A stretch of DNA of 64,000 nt, taken from the NCBI RefSeq assembly GCF_002917925.1, contig NZ_PPFE01000002.1, positions 124,001-188,000 of the forward strand. Reading direction: 5' to 3'. This DNA comes from Roseovarius confluentis (GTDB lineage: Bacteria > Pseudomonadota > Alphaproteobacteria > Rhodobacterales > Rhodobacteraceae). Positions 50,881 through 60,467 of this stretch are shown piece after piece. The first letter of the stretch is position 1. The number at the start of each line of letters is the position of its first letter. Both the position numbers and the translations under genes were made by a program. Below the pieces are notes generated by a model that was given only the letters and a program-made list of their open reading frames with translations, searched no databases and was not told the origin of the DNA.

Positions 50881-53280
50881 ATGAAATTCACCCTGTCCTG
50901 GCTGAAAGACCATCTTGAAACCACCGCCAGCGTGGCGGAGATCGCCGAGGCGCTGACCGATCTTGGCCTCGAGGTGGAGGAGATTTCCAACCCGGGAGAG
51001 CGGCTGGCGGATTTTACCATCGGCAAGGTGGTGAGCGCCGAGAAGCATCCCGATGCCGACCGGCTGCGGGTGTGCCAGGTGGAGACCGACGAGGGGGTGA
51101 AACAGATCATCTGTGGCGCGCCCAATGCCCGCGAAGGCATCACCGTGGTTGTGGCGAAGCCCGGCGTCTACGTGCCGGGGATCGACACGACGATCGGGGT
51201 GGGCAAGATCCGGGGAATCGAGAGTTTCGGCATGATGGCGTCAGAGCGCGAGATGGAGCTTTCGGACGAGCACGACGGGATCATCGAGTTGCCCTCGGGC
51301 GAGGTCGGTGCGCGCTTCGTGGACTGGCTGGCCGAAAACGATCCGGCCAAGGTCGATCCGGTGATCGAGATCGCGATCACGCCGAACCGGCCCGATGCGC
51401 TGGGGGTGCGGGGGATCGCGCTGGACCTTGCGGCGCGGGGGCTTGGCACGATGAAGGATGCGCCCAAGGCACATGTTGAGGGGCAGTTTCCGTGCCCGAT
51501 CACCGTCAGCATCGACGAGGATACCAAAACGGACGGGTGTTTCGTCTTTGCCGGACGGCTGATCCGGGGTGTGACCAACGGTCCGAGCCCGGAGTGGCTG
51601 CAGGACAGGCTGCGTGCCATTGGCTTGCGACCGATTTCGGCGCTGGTGGATATCACCAACTTCTTCACCTATGACCGGAACCGGCCGCTTCACGTCTTCG
51701 ATGCCGACAAGGTTGCGGGGAACCTGCGGGTGCATCGCGCCAGCGGGGGCGAGACGTTCACCGGGCTGGACGAGAAGGAATACACCTTCTCGAAAGGGCA
51801 GGTGGTGATCTCGGACGACAACGGCATCGAAAGCGTCGGCGGCATCATGGGCGGGCTGGCGACGGGCTGTACCGCCGAGACCACGAACGTGTTCCTGGAA
51901 GCGGCGGTGTGGGACCATATCCAGATCGCGCACACGGGCCGGGCGCTGAAGATCAACTCCGACGCGCGGTATCGCAACGAGCGGGGGATCGACCCGGCGT
52001 TCAACATGGAGGCGCATGACCTGGCCACGCAGATGATCCTGGATCTGTGCGGCGGCGAGGCCTCCAACATCGTGGTGGCGGGCGAGGCGCCGGATGTGGC
52101 GCGCGCCTATCGTCTCGATGCCGCGAAGGTTCAGTCGCTGGTGGGCATGGAGATCCCCGAAGCCGAGCAGCGGCAGACTCTGACACGATTGGGGTTCCGG
52201 CTGGAGGGCAACACGGCGCATGTGCCGAGCTGGCGGCCCGATATCCTGGGCGAGGCCGACCTGGTGGAGGAAGTGGCGCGGGTGGCGTCGCTGACCAAGC
52301 TGGTGGGCCGCCCGATGCCGCGGATGCAGGCCGGCGTGCCGCAGCCGATCCTGAGTGCCGCGCAAAAGCGCGAGCGGGCGGCGCGGCGGACGGCGGCGGC
52401 GCTGGGGTACAACGAATGCGTGACCTACAGTTTCATCGACAAGGCGAGCGCCACGTTGTTCGGTGGCGGTGATGATGCCACGATGCTGGCCAACCCGATC
52501 AGCAGCGAGATGAGCCATATGCGGCCCGACCTGCTGCCGGGATTGTTGCAGGCCGCGGCGAAGAACCAGGCGCGGGGAGCGATGGATCTCGCCCTTTTCG
52601 AGCTGGGCCATGCGTTTCACGGCGGCGAGCCGGAGGAGCAGCATGTGCAGGTGAGCGGCATTCTGGTGGGCCGGACCGGGCCCAAGGATGTGCACAAGGC
52701 GAGCCGTCCGGTGGACCTGTACGATGCCAAGGCGGATGCCGAGGCGATCCTGGGCGCGCTGGGCGCACCGGCGAAAGTGCAGATCCTGCGTGGGGCGTCC
52801 GAATGGTGGCACCCGGGGCGGCACGGGATGATCTGCCTGGGGCCCAAGAAGGTGCTGGGCGTGTTTGGCGAGCTGCATCCCAAGATCCTGCGCGAGATGG
52901 ATGTGAAGGGGCCGGTCGTGGGCTTTACGCTTTACCCCGCCGACATTCCGCAACCGCGGAACGCCGGGGCCAATCGGGGCGCGATGAAAATCAGCGACCT
53001 GCAGGCGGTGGAACGCGATTTCGCCTTCGTGGTGGATGCCGACGTGGAAGCGCTGACGCTGGTCAATGCGGCCGCCGGGGCGGACAAGGTGCTGATCGAT
53101 GATGTGCGGGTCTTCGACGAGTTCATCGGCGGCAGCCTGGGCGAGGGCAAGAAGAGCCTTGCGCTGACGGTGCGGCTGCAACCCACCGACAAGACGCTGA
53201 AGGACGCGGATATCGAGGCCGTCTCGGCCAAGATCGTCGAGAAGGTCACGAAGGCGACGAGTGGCACGCTGCGCGGCTGA
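50881..53280 (+). CDS. pheT: Phenylalanyl-tRNA synthetase beta subunit
   Basis: A 799-residue subunit of the alpha2-beta2 synthetase. The tRNA-binding OB domain (residues ~40-150, HPDADRLRVCQVETDEGVKQ, CGAPNAREGITVVVAKPG) is followed by B3/B4 and B5 domains (VVISDDNGIESVGGIMGG; RIGFRLEGN-like), the catalytic-like domain (NPISSEMSHMRPDLLPGLLQ) and the C-terminal anticodon-binding FDX-ACB domain (FDEFIGGSLGEGKKSLALTV). pheS is not adjacent on either side. The 3' end overlaps the next gene by 20 bases. Confidence 0.97.
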   Translation: MKFTLSWLKDHLETTASVAEIAEALTDLGLEVEEISNPGERLADFTIGKVVSAEKHPDADRLRVCQVETDEGVKQIICGAPNAREGITVVVAKPGVYVPGIDTTIGVGKIRGIESFGMMASEREMELSDEHDGIIELPSGEVGARFVDWLAENDPAKVDPVIEIAITPNRPDALGVRGIALDLAARGLGTMKDAPKAHVEGQFPCPITVSIDEDTKTDGCFVFAGRLIRGVTNGPSPEWLQDRLRAIGLRPISALVDITNFFTYDRNRPLHVFDADKVAGNLRVHRASGGETFTGLDEKEYTFSKGQVVISDDNGIESVGGIMGGLATGCTAETTNVFLEAAVWDHIQIAHTGRALKINSDARYRNERGIDPAFNMEAHDLATQMILDLCGGEASNIVVAGEAPDVARAYRLDAAKVQSLVGMEIPEAEQRQTLTRLGFRLEGNTAHVPSWRPDILGEADLVEEVARVASLTKLVGRPMPRMQAGVPQPILSAAQKRERAARRTAAALGYNECVTYSFIDKASATLFGGGDDATMLANPISSEMSHMRPDLLPGLLQAAAKNQARGAMDLALFELGHAFHGGEPEEQHVQVSGILVGRTGPKDVHKASRPVDLYDAKADAEAILGALGAPAKVQILRGASEWWHPGRHGMICLGPKKVLGVFGELHPKILREMDVKGPVVGFTLYPADIPQPRNAGANRGAMKISDLQAVERDFAFVVDADVEALTLVNAAAGADKVLIDDVRVFDEFIGGSLGEGKKSLALTVRLQPTDKTLKDADIEAVSAKIVEKVTKATSGTLRG

Positions 53281-54019
53281 GGCGGTGCGGCGGCTGCTTG
53301 GCTGCCTGTTGATCTGGCTGGGCGGGGCTGCGTTCGCGGACACCGGGTGTTTGCGGGCTATTGAGGGTAGTCCGACAGATCGCGCGGCCGCTGCCCGTCT
53401 GGTATTCAATTTTCACGAGATTCCCGGCTATCCATACGCCGTCTTCGCCGGGTTTCCATTGCGCAGCATTCGGGACGGGCCGAGGCTGGTGCAGCCAGAC
53501 GATGCGGTCGTGAGCGAGCAGGTCGAGAGACTGGACGTCCCGTGGAATGGCGTTTCGGCTACTGGATATGTTCTACGGCCGCTTTTTCGTATCGGGGATA
53601 CGTGGATGTTATTTGACGGCACGCGGTTCGTTGCGGCGCCCGCTCTGGGGCGCGACGAAACGGGACCGTATCCGCGTTGGACGCAGTGGGGAGAGCGGCT
53701 GTTCCTGCTGGACCGGCGCGGCTGGTGGGAGGTGCGGCGTGACCTGACGCTGACACCGGGCGATTTGCCGGTGACGTACCGATCGCCGCTGGATGTGGAG
53801 TTGGAAGTGAGCGCGATATTCGGCGCCGTCTTTGCAGGGCGGCGGGGACAGGGGCTTTGGGTCAGCCGGGATGGACTGACCTTCGCGCAGGTTGACACCG
53901 GCAACGTGCCGGTAAGGTAGTACGCGACAGATCTGCCGGCCAGGGACGAGGGCGTCGTGCTGGCGGAAGACGGGCTGTACCTGATCGACGGGGCGTGTGT
54001 GGAGGGCGCGGTGCGTTAA
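53261..54019 (+). pseudogene. Hypothetical exported protein interrupted by an in-frame amber codon
   Basis: The frame from 53261 gives a signal peptide (LLGCLLIWLGGAAFA before DTGCLRAIEG) and a 219-residue product ending VDTGNVPVR at a TAG (53918-53920). The same frame continues after TAG for 32 sensible codons (YATDLPARDEGVVLAEDGLY, then LIDGACVEGAVR) to TAA at 54017-54019. The tail has the composition and GC3 of a real gene, so the TAG is probably a recent nonsense mutation, or the protein is naturally shortened. A later start within pheT's last codons is possible. No family was recognised. Confidence 0.6.
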
Positions 54020-54030
54020 AGGCACAGGCG

Positions 54031-54052
54031 CGTGGGTTTTCACCCACCCTAC
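54031..54052. repeat. Short palindromic repeat, GTGGGT..ACCCACCCTAC family
   Basis: CGTGGGTTTTCACCCACCCTAC lies 11 bases after the TAA at 54019, supporting 54019 as the original gene end. Confidence 0.75.
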
Positions 54053-54147
54053 GGTTGGGACCTAGTCGCGTTATGCGGTGCGTTCCGCTTGTAATCCGGG
54101 CCGTGGGATGCAGATTGTGCGGCGATACTGAACAAGGAGAATATCAG

Positions 54148-54594
54148 ATGCTGAGCGTATACCTTTCCGGCGAGATCCATACCGACTGGCGCGAGCAGAT
54201 CATCGAGGGGGCCAAGGGCCTGGACGTGGAGTTTTCCGCGCCGGTGACGGATCACGGGGCCAGCGACGATTGCGGCGTGGAAATACTGGGCGCGGAAGAG
54301 AACAAGTACTGGCACGACCACAAGGGCGCCATGGTGAACGCGATCCGCACCCGCAAAGGGATCGAGGAGGCCGACGTGGTCGTTGTGCGGTTCGGCGACA
54401 AGTACAAGCAATGGAACGCGGCCTTTGACGCGGGCTATGCCAGCGCGATGGGCAAGTCGCTGATCATCCTGCAACCGCCGGAGCATGACCACGCGCTGAA
54501 AGAGGTGGATGCCGCGGCGCTCGCCGTCACGCGGGAGCCGGGGCAAGTGGTGGAGATCCTGCGGTATGTTCTGGAAGGGACGTTGCCGAAGTAA
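54148..54594 (+). CDS. ytoQ: YtoQ family protein
   Basis: A 148-residue cytoplasmic protein of the YtoQ family (nucleoside 2-deoxyribosyltransferase-like fold). It has LSVYLSGEIHTDWREQIIEG, FSAPVTDHGASDDCGVEILG, EENKYWHDHKGAMVNAIRTR, EADVVVVRFGDKYKQWNAAF and DAGYASAMGKSLIILQPPE. AAGGAG precedes the ATG at 54148 by eight bases; the in-frame upstream sequence is repeat DNA. Its function is not established. Confidence 0.92.
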   Translation: MLSVYLSGEIHTDWREQIIEGAKGLDVEFSAPVTDHGASDDCGVEILGAEENKYWHDHKGAMVNAIRTRKGIEEADVVVVRFGDKYKQWNAAFDAGYASAMGKSLIILQPPEHDHALKEVDAAALAVTREPGQVVEILRYVLEGTLPK

Positions 54595-54610
54595 ACGCGG
54601 CGTGGGGTGG

Positions 54611-54632
54611 CGTGGGTTTCCACCCACCCCAC
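54611..54632. repeat. Short palindromic repeat, GTGGGT..ACCCACCCTAC family
   Basis: CGTGGGTTTCCACCCACCCCAC, one base off the usual tail, 16 bases past the ytoQ stop. Confidence 0.7.
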
Positions 54633-54694
54633 GGTGCCTGCCGGGATGCGCGACCGGCAGGGGCGTTGCCGACGTGGTTTCGACTCTCGAAGAG

Positions 54695-54725
54695 AGGTCC
54701 CCCCGGGTCAAGCCCGGGACGGGCC
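54695..54725. repeat. CCCGGGTCAAGCCCGGGACGGG repeat copy
   Basis: Contains CCCGGGTCAAGCCCGGGACG followed by GGCC, matching the copies at 24256 and 47620. It lies in the gap between ytoQ and the gene remnant on the minus strand. Confidence 0.7.
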
Positions 54726-54838
54726 TTCGGTGGGACCAGCGTGGTGACCTGAGTGTCGTGGTGCGGTGACATGGCCTGGGTCGGACCACTTGGTCTCCGG
54801 TATGGGAAACATGGTGCGGGCTGCGACGATGCCGCCTT

Positions 54839-55080
54839 AGTTGCGCATGATCGATCGGGCATTATCGGTCAGGTTCTCGGCCACCACCTAGGCTTCGTCC
54901 TCGCCATTGGTGATGTCCATGTAATTGACGAGTGCGGCTTTCAGCGAGAACTCCGGCACAGTGACGATCGGAGAGATGACGAAGACGTCCCGGATAATGT
55001 GGATCAGGAACGGCCTGTCGAAACATCCGATGGAGGGGGTGTCGTCTTTCGACCTCCCCGTGTCCGCGAAAGCGTAGGTC
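54839..55080 (-). pseudogene. C-terminal remnant of an unidentified gene
   Basis: The minus strand reads as a continuous protein-like segment (FADTGRSKDDTPSIGCFDRP, FLIHIIRDVFVISPIVTVPE, FSLKAALVNYMDITNGEDEA), then a TAG at 54888-54890, then in the same frame VVAENLTDNARSIMRN and TAA at 54839. No start is credible: upstream the frame runs into the antisense of marC. It looks like the decayed 3' end of a gene. The family was not recognised. The rest of the gap from 54595 to 55212 holds repeats and nothing else seen. Confidence 0.5.
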
Positions 55081-55212
55081 AACAATGTGTCAGCCGGGCT
55101 GTCGATCGGCGCTTTGCGTGGTCTTCGAGGTTCAAACCCGGCGCGGCATAAGATAAACGGAACCGGTGGGTCCGACTGTTCGCGGATCGGCTTCAATCGG
55201 AAAGTTACCCCA

Positions 55213-55881
55213 ATGGACTGGGCTGCCCTGGCAAGAGAACTGGTGACGCTGATCGTGGTGATCGACCCGGTCGGGTCCATCCCGGTGTTCCTGTTCGCGG
55301 TGCAGGGCGTGCCACGGGCACTGCACAGACGGTTCGCGCTGCGGGCGGTGGCGATTGCGGCGCTGGTGCTGCTGGCGTTCCTGGTGGGCGGGCAGTTCTT
55401 GCTGGAATCGCTGGGTCTGCGACTGGGGTCGTTCCAAGTCGCGGGCGGGATCATCCTGTTCTTGTTCGCGATGACAATGATCTTCGGCGAGTCGAAGCCC
55501 GCGCGCGAGATCGAGGAGGCCGAGCGCGACCACCTGGCGGGCGCGGTCTTCCCGTTGGCGATGCCGTCGATCGCGTCGCCCGGGGCGATGTTGGCCATCG
55601 TGATCCTGACCGACAACCACACCGAGTCGCTGGCCGATCAGGCGATCACGGCGGGGCTGTTGATGCTGGTGTTGCTGTTGACGCTCGGGCTTTTGCTGGC
55701 GGCGACCCATGTGCACCGGATGATCGGCAGCACAGGGGCCAGCGTGATCAGCCGGGTGATGGGGATCGTTCTGGCGACTATCGCGGTGGACGCGGTGCTG
55801 GGGGGGTTCAATGCGCTGGGTGTGATGGACGTCGCGCCGCCGCCGGTGGAGAGCCCGTTGAACAAGGCGACGCCGCGGTAG
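55213..55881 (+). CDS. MarC family integral membrane protein
   Basis: A 222-residue six-helix protein of the MarC/UPF0056 family. Features are LVTLIVVIDPVGSIPVFL (with the conserved DP), GGQFLLESLGLRLGSFQVAG, the FPLAMPSIASPGAML loop and GLLLAATHVHRMIGSTGASV followed by ISRVMGIVLATIAVDAVLGG. The start at 55213 (MDWAALARELV) is the usual family opening. Despite its name, a role in drug resistance is unproven. Confidence 0.9.
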   Translation: MDWAALARELVTLIVVIDPVGSIPVFLFAVQGVPRALHRRFALRAVAIAALVLLAFLVGGQFLLESLGLRLGSFQVAGGIILFLFAMTMIFGESKPAREIEEAERDHLAGAVFPLAMPSIASPGAMLAIVILTDNHTESLADQAITAGLLMLVLLLTLGLLLAATHVHRMIGSTGASVISRVMGIVLATIAVDAVLGGFNALGVMDVAPPPVESPLNKATPR

Positions 55882-55892
55882 CAGGGGAGCTG

Positions 55893-55914
55893 CGTGGGTT
55901 GTCACCCACCCTAC
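55893..55914. repeat. Short palindromic repeat, GTGGGT..ACCCACCCTAC family
   Basis: CGTGGGTTGTCACCCACCCTAC, 11 bases past the marC stop, in the convergent gap with pckA. Confidence 0.75.
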
Positions 55915-55954
55915 GGTGTCTCGGGCGCGCACGCCCGGGACGAAGGGCGGGCAT

Positions 55955-55985
55955 GAAAAAGCCCCCGCGCCTGAAGCACGGGGGC
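55955..55985 (-). terminator. Rho-independent terminator of pckA
   Basis: On the minus strand GCCCCCG and CGGGGGC form a 7-bp stem, extended by partial pairing in the loop, and are followed by TTTTTC. It lies 30 bases past the pckA stop. Confidence 0.85.
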
Positions 55986-56014
55986 GGTGTCAGCCCGGTC
56001 GGGGCGTTTAAGCC

Positions 56015-57613
56015 TTAGCCTATGGCGGCTGCTTTCACGTCCTCGTCGATATAGGGCACGTACTGCTCGAAATTGTCGGCGAACATCTTGACCAGCTTCT
56101 CGGCCTGCGCGTCGTAGGCCGCGCCGTCGTCCCAGGTGCGGCGCGGGTCCAGCAGGACCTCGGGCACGCCAGGGGCGCTGACCGGAACCTCGAAGCCGAA
56201 ATTGGCGTCCTTGCGGAACTCGACCTCGTTCAGCGAGCCGTCGAGTGCGGCGGTCAGCAGGGCACGGGTGGCCTTGATCGGCATCCGCTCGCCGGTGCCG
56301 TAGGCGCCGCCGGTCCAGCCGGTGTTGACCAGCCAGCAGGTCGCGCCGTGCTTGGCGATCTTTTCGCGCAGCAGGTTGCCGTAGACCTCGGGGCGGCGCG
56401 GCATGAAGGGCGCGCCGAAGCAGGTCGAGAAGGTCGGCTCGGCCTCGGTCAGGCCGCGCTCGGTTCCGGCGACCTTGGCGGTGAAGCCGCTGAGGAAGTG
56501 GTACATCGCCTGTGCCGGCGACAGCCGCGCGATGGGAGGCAGCACGCCGAACGCGTCGCAGGTCAGCATGATGATGTTCTTGGGATGCCCGCCAAGCGCG
56601 GTTTCCGAGGCGTTGGAGATATAGCTCATCGGATAGGCGCAGCGCATGTTGGCCGTCAGTGAATCGTCGGCAAAGTCCAGTTCGAGCGTTTCCTCGTCAT
56701 AGACCATGTTCTCGATCACGGTGCCGAATTTCTCGGTCGTGGCGTAGATTTCCGGCTCTGCCTCGGGGTCGAGGTTGATGGTTTTGGCATAGCAGCCGCC
56801 CTCGAAGTTGAAGGTGCCGCGATCCGACCAGCCGTGTTCGTCATCGCCGATGAGCGTGCGGTTGGGATCGGCCGAAAGGGTGGTCTTGCCGGTGCCCGAA
56901 AGGCCGAAGAAGATGGCGGTGTCGACCGGGTTGCCGTTGGCGTGGTTGGCCGAGCAGTGCATCGGCATGATGCCTTTTTCGGGCAGCAGGTAGTTCAGGA
57001 CCGAGAAGACCGATTTCTTGTTCTCGCCCGCGTATTCGGAATTGCCGATGAGGATCAGTTTGCGGTCGAAGTTGATGGCAATCACGGTTTCCGAGACACA
57101 GCCGTGCTTGGCGGGGTCGGCCTTGAAGCTGGGGCAGTTGATGACGGTGAAATCGGCAGTGAAGCTGTCGAGCGTCTCGCGCTCGGGACGGCGCAGCATG
57201 TGGCGGATGAAGAGGCCGTGCCATGCCAGTTCGGTAACCATGCGCATGTTGATCGAATGCGCGGGGTCGGCGCCGCCGACGAGATCCTGCACGAAGTAGT
57301 CGCGGCCCTGCATGTGGGCGAGCATGTCGGTATAAAGCTGGTCGAATGCCTCGGGTGTCATGGGCGCATTGTTGTCCCACCAGATATGCTCGGCCACGCT
57401 GTCGGTCTTGACGACGTGCTTGTCCTTGGGCGAGCGGCCGGTGAACTGGCCGGTGGAGACGAGGAAGGTGCCGCCCTTGCCCAGGCGGCCTTCGCCCTTG
57501 CGCAGGGCCTCTTCGATGAGGGCGGGTTCGATCAGGTTGTAGTGAACTTCGCCCAGTCCGGTGATGCCTTGATCCTCGAGGGTGAAGTTGGGGTTGACCC
57601 GTCCTGCTGACAT
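56015..57613 (-). CDS. pckA: Phosphoenolpyruvate carboxykinase (ATP)
   Basis: A 532-residue ATP-type enzyme converting oxaloacetate to phosphoenolpyruvate, the entry to gluconeogenesis from acetate and C4 acids. It has [16 protein letters not shown], the kinase loop [38 protein letters not shown] with the metal site, and the C-terminal [20 protein letters not shown]. The start at 57613 ([10 protein letters not shown]) has AAGGAG upstream. It is divergent from chvI, the common alphaproteobacterial order; in relatives the ChvG-ChvI system and carbon-source regulators influence pckA. Confidence 0.97.
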   Translation of the reverse strand: MSAGRVNPNFTLEDQGITGLGEVHYNLIEPALIEEALRKGEGRLGKGGTFLVSTGQFTGRSPKDKHVVKTDSVAEHIWWDNNAPMTPEAFDQLYTDMLAHMQGRDYFVQDLVGGADPAHSINMRMVTELAWHGLFIRHMLRRPERETLDSFTADFTVINCPSFKADPAKHGCVSETVIAINFDRKLILIGNSEYAGENKKSVFSVLNYLLPEKGIMPMHCSANHANGNPVDTAIFFGLSGTGKTTLSADPNRTLIGDDEHGWSDRGTFNFEGGCYAKTINLDPEAEPEIYATTEKFGTVIENMVYDEETLELDFADDSLTANMRCAYPMSYISNASETALGGHPKNIIMLTCDAFGVLPPIARLSPAQAMYHFLSGFTAKVAGTERGLTEAEPTFSTCFGAPFMPRRPEVYGNLLREKIAKHGATCWLVNTGWTGGAYGTGERMPIKATRALLTAALDGSLNEVEFRKDANFGFEVPVSAPGVPEVLLDPRRTWDDGAAYDAQAEKLVKMFADNFEQYVPYIDEDVKAAAIG

Positions 57614-57765
57614 GCTTGCGCTCCTTGAGTTCTGGCCGTCCGCCCTTTTGGCGGGGCTGGCCATGCAGGTCCGCCGAAATTGGCGGTAAGAAACCGGCCC
57701 GTACCGGCTGTTTCGCGGGCCTCATAACATGACGGTTTTATGATTGAACAGGACGCAAATGCACA

Positions 57766-57798
57766 GTTAGCGCAACCAAATCGGACGTTAGCGCCATC
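57766..57798. promoter_or_regulatory. Two GTTAGCGC boxes 21 bp apart, upstream of pckA and chvI
   Basis: GTTAGCGC occurs at 57766-57773 and again at 57787-57794, exactly two helical turns apart. Each extends to a partial palindrome (GTTAGCGCAACC and GTTAGCGCCATC) resembling GTTAGCGCTAAC, the type of site bound by LacI-family carbon regulators such as CceR in Rhodobacter. They lie ~155-185 bases before pckA. The rest of the 377-base divergent region is AT-richer and shows no gene. Confidence 0.5.
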
Positions 57799-57990
57799 AT
57801 GGGCGCGCTGCCGCCATGGTTCTGCAATCGCGGACTGGAAAAGTGAGTCAATTTAGCCATTCCTAAGACATTTTCGCGTCAGATAATCCGGAAAGCCCTG
57901 CTGATTCGCAGTTTGGGATTGATTAAAAAGGCGAAAACGGCTCATAGTATCGAAAAAAAGCAGGCAACCGAGCAGTACAAGGAAATCATA

Positions 57991-58692
57991 ATGTCAAAAA
58001 TCGCCCTTGTGGACGATGACAGAAATATTCTGACATCGGTATCCATGACCCTTGAGGCGGAAGGCTTCGAGGTCGAAACTTATAACGATGGTCAACAGGC
58101 TTACGAGGCCTTCACCAAGAAGCTGCCGGACATGGCGGTGCTGGACATCAAGATGCCCCGGATGGACGGGATGGACCTGTTGCAGCGGCTACGCCAGAAA
58201 TCGGCGATGCCGGTCATTTTCCTGACCTCCAAGGACGACGAGATCGACGAGGTGCTGGGCTTGCGCATGGGCGCGGACGACTACGTGAAGAAACCGTTCA
58301 GCCAGCGTTTGCTGGTCGAGCGTATCCGCGCGCTGCTGCGCCGGCAGGATGCGGTTGACGGCAACGTGGTGGCCGAGACCGAGGACACCAAGGTGATCGA
58401 GCGCGGCGAGCTGCGCATGGACCCGCTGCGCCACGCGGTGGCGTGGAAGGGTCAGGACGTATCGTTGACCGTGACCGAATTCCTGCTGCTTCAGGCGCTG
58501 GCGCAACGGCCCGGTTTCGTGAAAAGCCGCGATCAGCTGATGGACGTGGCCTATGACGACCAGGTCTATGTTGACGATCGGACCATCGACAGCCACATCA
58601 AGCGCCTGCGCAAGAAACTGCGGATGGTGGACCCGGAGTTTTCGGCCATCGAAACGCTGTACGGGATCGGGTATCGGTACAACGAGGAATGA
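57991..58692 (+). CDS. chvI: Response regulator ChvI
   Basis: A 233-residue OmpR/PhoB-type regulator. The receiver has the acidic pocket VDDDRN, phospho-acceptor D52 ([16 protein letters not shown]), T/K switch residues ([28 protein letters not shown]), and the winged-helix output with [20 protein letters not shown] and [17 protein letters not shown]. The start at 57991 ([10 protein letters not shown]) has AAGGA upstream; a longer frame from 57913 is less likely. ChvI is an essential or near-essential regulator of envelope and acid responses in relatives. It is cotranscribed with chvG. Confidence 0.95.
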   Translation: MSKIALVDDDRNILTSVSMTLEAEGFEVETYNDGQQAYEAFTKKLPDMAVLDIKMPRMDGMDLLQRLRQKSAMPVIFLTSKDDEIDEVLGLRMGADDYVKKPFSQRLLVERIRALLRRQDAVDGNVVAETEDTKVIERGELRMDPLRHAVAWKGQDVSLTVTEFLLLQALAQRPGFVKSRDQLMDVAYDDQVYVDDRTIDSHIKRLRKKLRMVDPEFSAIETLYGIGYRYNEE

Positions 58693-58703
58693 TGGCCTGA
58701 AAC

Positions 58704-60422
58704 ATGGCATTGGCGGAGGGCTTCCAGGTGCGCGATCACTCGCTGAACGACGACGACGGCGTTGTCCTTGGCGATGATTTCGTGGCGCCTGAAAATGTCG
58801 TCGAGGAGGAGGTCCGCAGGCGCCGCGCGCGGCGCGGCTACTTCTCGGGCGGCGGCGGATCCCTGACGCGCAAGATCATTACCTTCAACCTGATCGCGCT
58901 GAACGTGCTGGTCGCGGGAATCCTCTACCTCAATTCTTCGCGTGACGGGTTGGCGCAACAGCACGCCGACGGGTTGCAAAGCGACGTGGAACTGATTGCC
59001 GACGTGTTCGAGGCGCAACTGCCCGAAGGCGCGCCCGTCAGCCTCGTGGCGATGGACGGGCTGGACGTTGCGGGCACACTGGACGGGCTGGACGTGCAGC
59101 AGGGGGTCGAGGTGCTGGTCTATGACCGCGCGGCCCAGCTGGTGGGGCGGACCGAGGGCCACCTGCCGCGCCCGGGCGCGGATGTGCCGGACAAGCCCAC
59201 GGTGATCACGGATGCGCTGAACCACGTGTGGAACTGGGTGTCGGCCCCGTTCTCGGCGATCCTGGTCAACGATACGGAAATCAGCGTCGAGACACTGGCA
59301 CAGGGCCTTGTCGAGGACGCGCTGGAAGAGGGCACGCAGGTCGGCCGCGGCGATAATGACGGCTCGACCATATTCGCGGTGGCGACGCCGATCCTGCAGG
59401 GCGACAGGCCCGTGGGTGTTGTGGCGTTGTCCAGTGCCTCGGGCGAGATCGACAAGCTGAGCCGGATGGAGCGCGAGCGCGTCTTGCAGATGTTCCTGGT
59501 GGCGATACTGGTGTCTGTGGGCCTTTCGCTGATCCTGGCCTCGACCATCGCCAACCCGCTGGCGGAACTGGCCGCCGCCGCCGAAGTGGGCGGTGCGCGC
59601 AACCGCCATGGCGGCAACAATGGCGGCGGGCGCATCCGCATTCCCGATTTGACTGCGCGGCCCGACGAGATCGGGCGGCTTTCGGGCGCGTTGCGGGGCA
59701 TGGTGACGGCGCTTTATCACCGGATCGACGGCAACGAGCAGTTCGCTGCGGACGTGGCGCACGAGATCAAGAACCCGCTGGCGTCCTTGCGCAGCGCAGT
59801 GGGCACGATGCGCGTGGCCAAGCGCGAGGATCAGCGCGAGAAACTGCTGAACGTGATCGAGCATGACGTGCGCCGCCTTGACCGGCTGGTCAGCGATATC
59901 TCGAACGCATCGCGGCTGGACAGCGAGCTGGTGCGCGAGGAGCAGGAGAGCTTTGACCTGATCCAGATGCTGGACAACCTGGCGCATTACCTGGGCGAAC
60001 AGGCGCAGCAGAAGGGGGTCGAGTTCATCACCGATTTCCCGAAAGACCCGATTGTCATCATGGGGCTGGAAGCACGGCTGGCGCAGGTTTTCGTTAACCT
60101 GATTACCAATGCCATCTCGTTCTGCGAGGAAGGCGACGCCATTCGCCTGTGGGCCCGTAAACGCGATAACCGTATCGTTGTCGTGGTCGAGGATACTGGG
60201 CCGGGCATTCCCGAACAGGCGCTGACCAAGATCTTCAATCGCTTCTATTCACAACGCGACGCCAATGATTTCGGCAACAACTCGGGCCTTGGCCTGTCGA
60301 TCTCGAAACAGATCGTCGAGGCGCATGAGGGCGTGATCTGGGCCGAGAACATTCGGCCCACGGATGCCGACATTACCTCGGACCCGTTGGGCGCGCGCTT
60401 TGTCGTGGGTCTGCCGGTCTGA
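58704..60422 (+). CDS. chvG: Sensor histidine kinase ChvG
   Basis: A 572-residue sensor kinase. An N-terminal cytoplasmic tail precedes helix 1 (KIITFNLIALNVLVAGILYL), a ~200-residue periplasmic sensor follows, then helix 2 (MFLVAILVSVGLSLILASTI), HAMP, the dimerisation box with H353 (VAHEIKNPLASLRSAVG), and the ATP site (NLITNAISFCEE; VEDTGPGIPEQALTKIFNRF; GLGLSISKQIVEAHEG). In relatives the periplasmic repressor ExoR controls it. It starts 11 bases after chvI and precedes hprK. Confidence 0.95.
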   Translation: MALAEGFQVRDHSLNDDDGVVLGDDFVAPENVVEEEVRRRRARRGYFSGGGGSLTRKIITFNLIALNVLVAGILYLNSSRDGLAQQHADGLQSDVELIADVFEAQLPEGAPVSLVAMDGLDVAGTLDGLDVQQGVEVLVYDRAAQLVGRTEGHLPRPGADVPDKPTVITDALNHVWNWVSAPFSAILVNDTEISVETLAQGLVEDALEEGTQVGRGDNDGSTIFAVATPILQGDRPVGVVALSSASGEIDKLSRMERERVLQMFLVAILVSVGLSLILASTIANPLAELAAAAEVGGARNRHGGNNGGGRIRIPDLTARPDEIGRLSGALRGMVTALYHRIDGNEQFAADVAHEIKNPLASLRSAVGTMRVAKREDQREKLLNVIEHDVRRLDRLVSDISNASRLDSELVREEQESFDLIQMLDNLAHYLGEQAQQKGVEFITDFPKDPIVIMGLEARLAQVFVNLITNAISFCEEGDAIRLWARKRDNRIVVVVEDTGPGIPEQALTKIFNRFYSQRDANDFGNNSGLGLSISKQIVEAHEGVIWAENIRPTDADITSDPLGARFVVGLPV

Positions 60423-60467
60423 CGCGATGGGCGCGGCGCCTTCTTTGACAGCTCCCGGACCGCCGGA

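Noticed and set aside
51241..53409. 722-codon minus-strand frame opposite pheT
   Set aside because: Compositionally biased antisense frame; pheT on the plus strand is unambiguous.
53918..54890. Two in-frame TAG codons within 1 kb as a sign of amber recoding
   Set aside because: The second lies in an obvious gene remnant, and TAG ends or would end other intact genes here (e.g. the DUF3604 and TauE-like genes), so simple gene decay is more likely.
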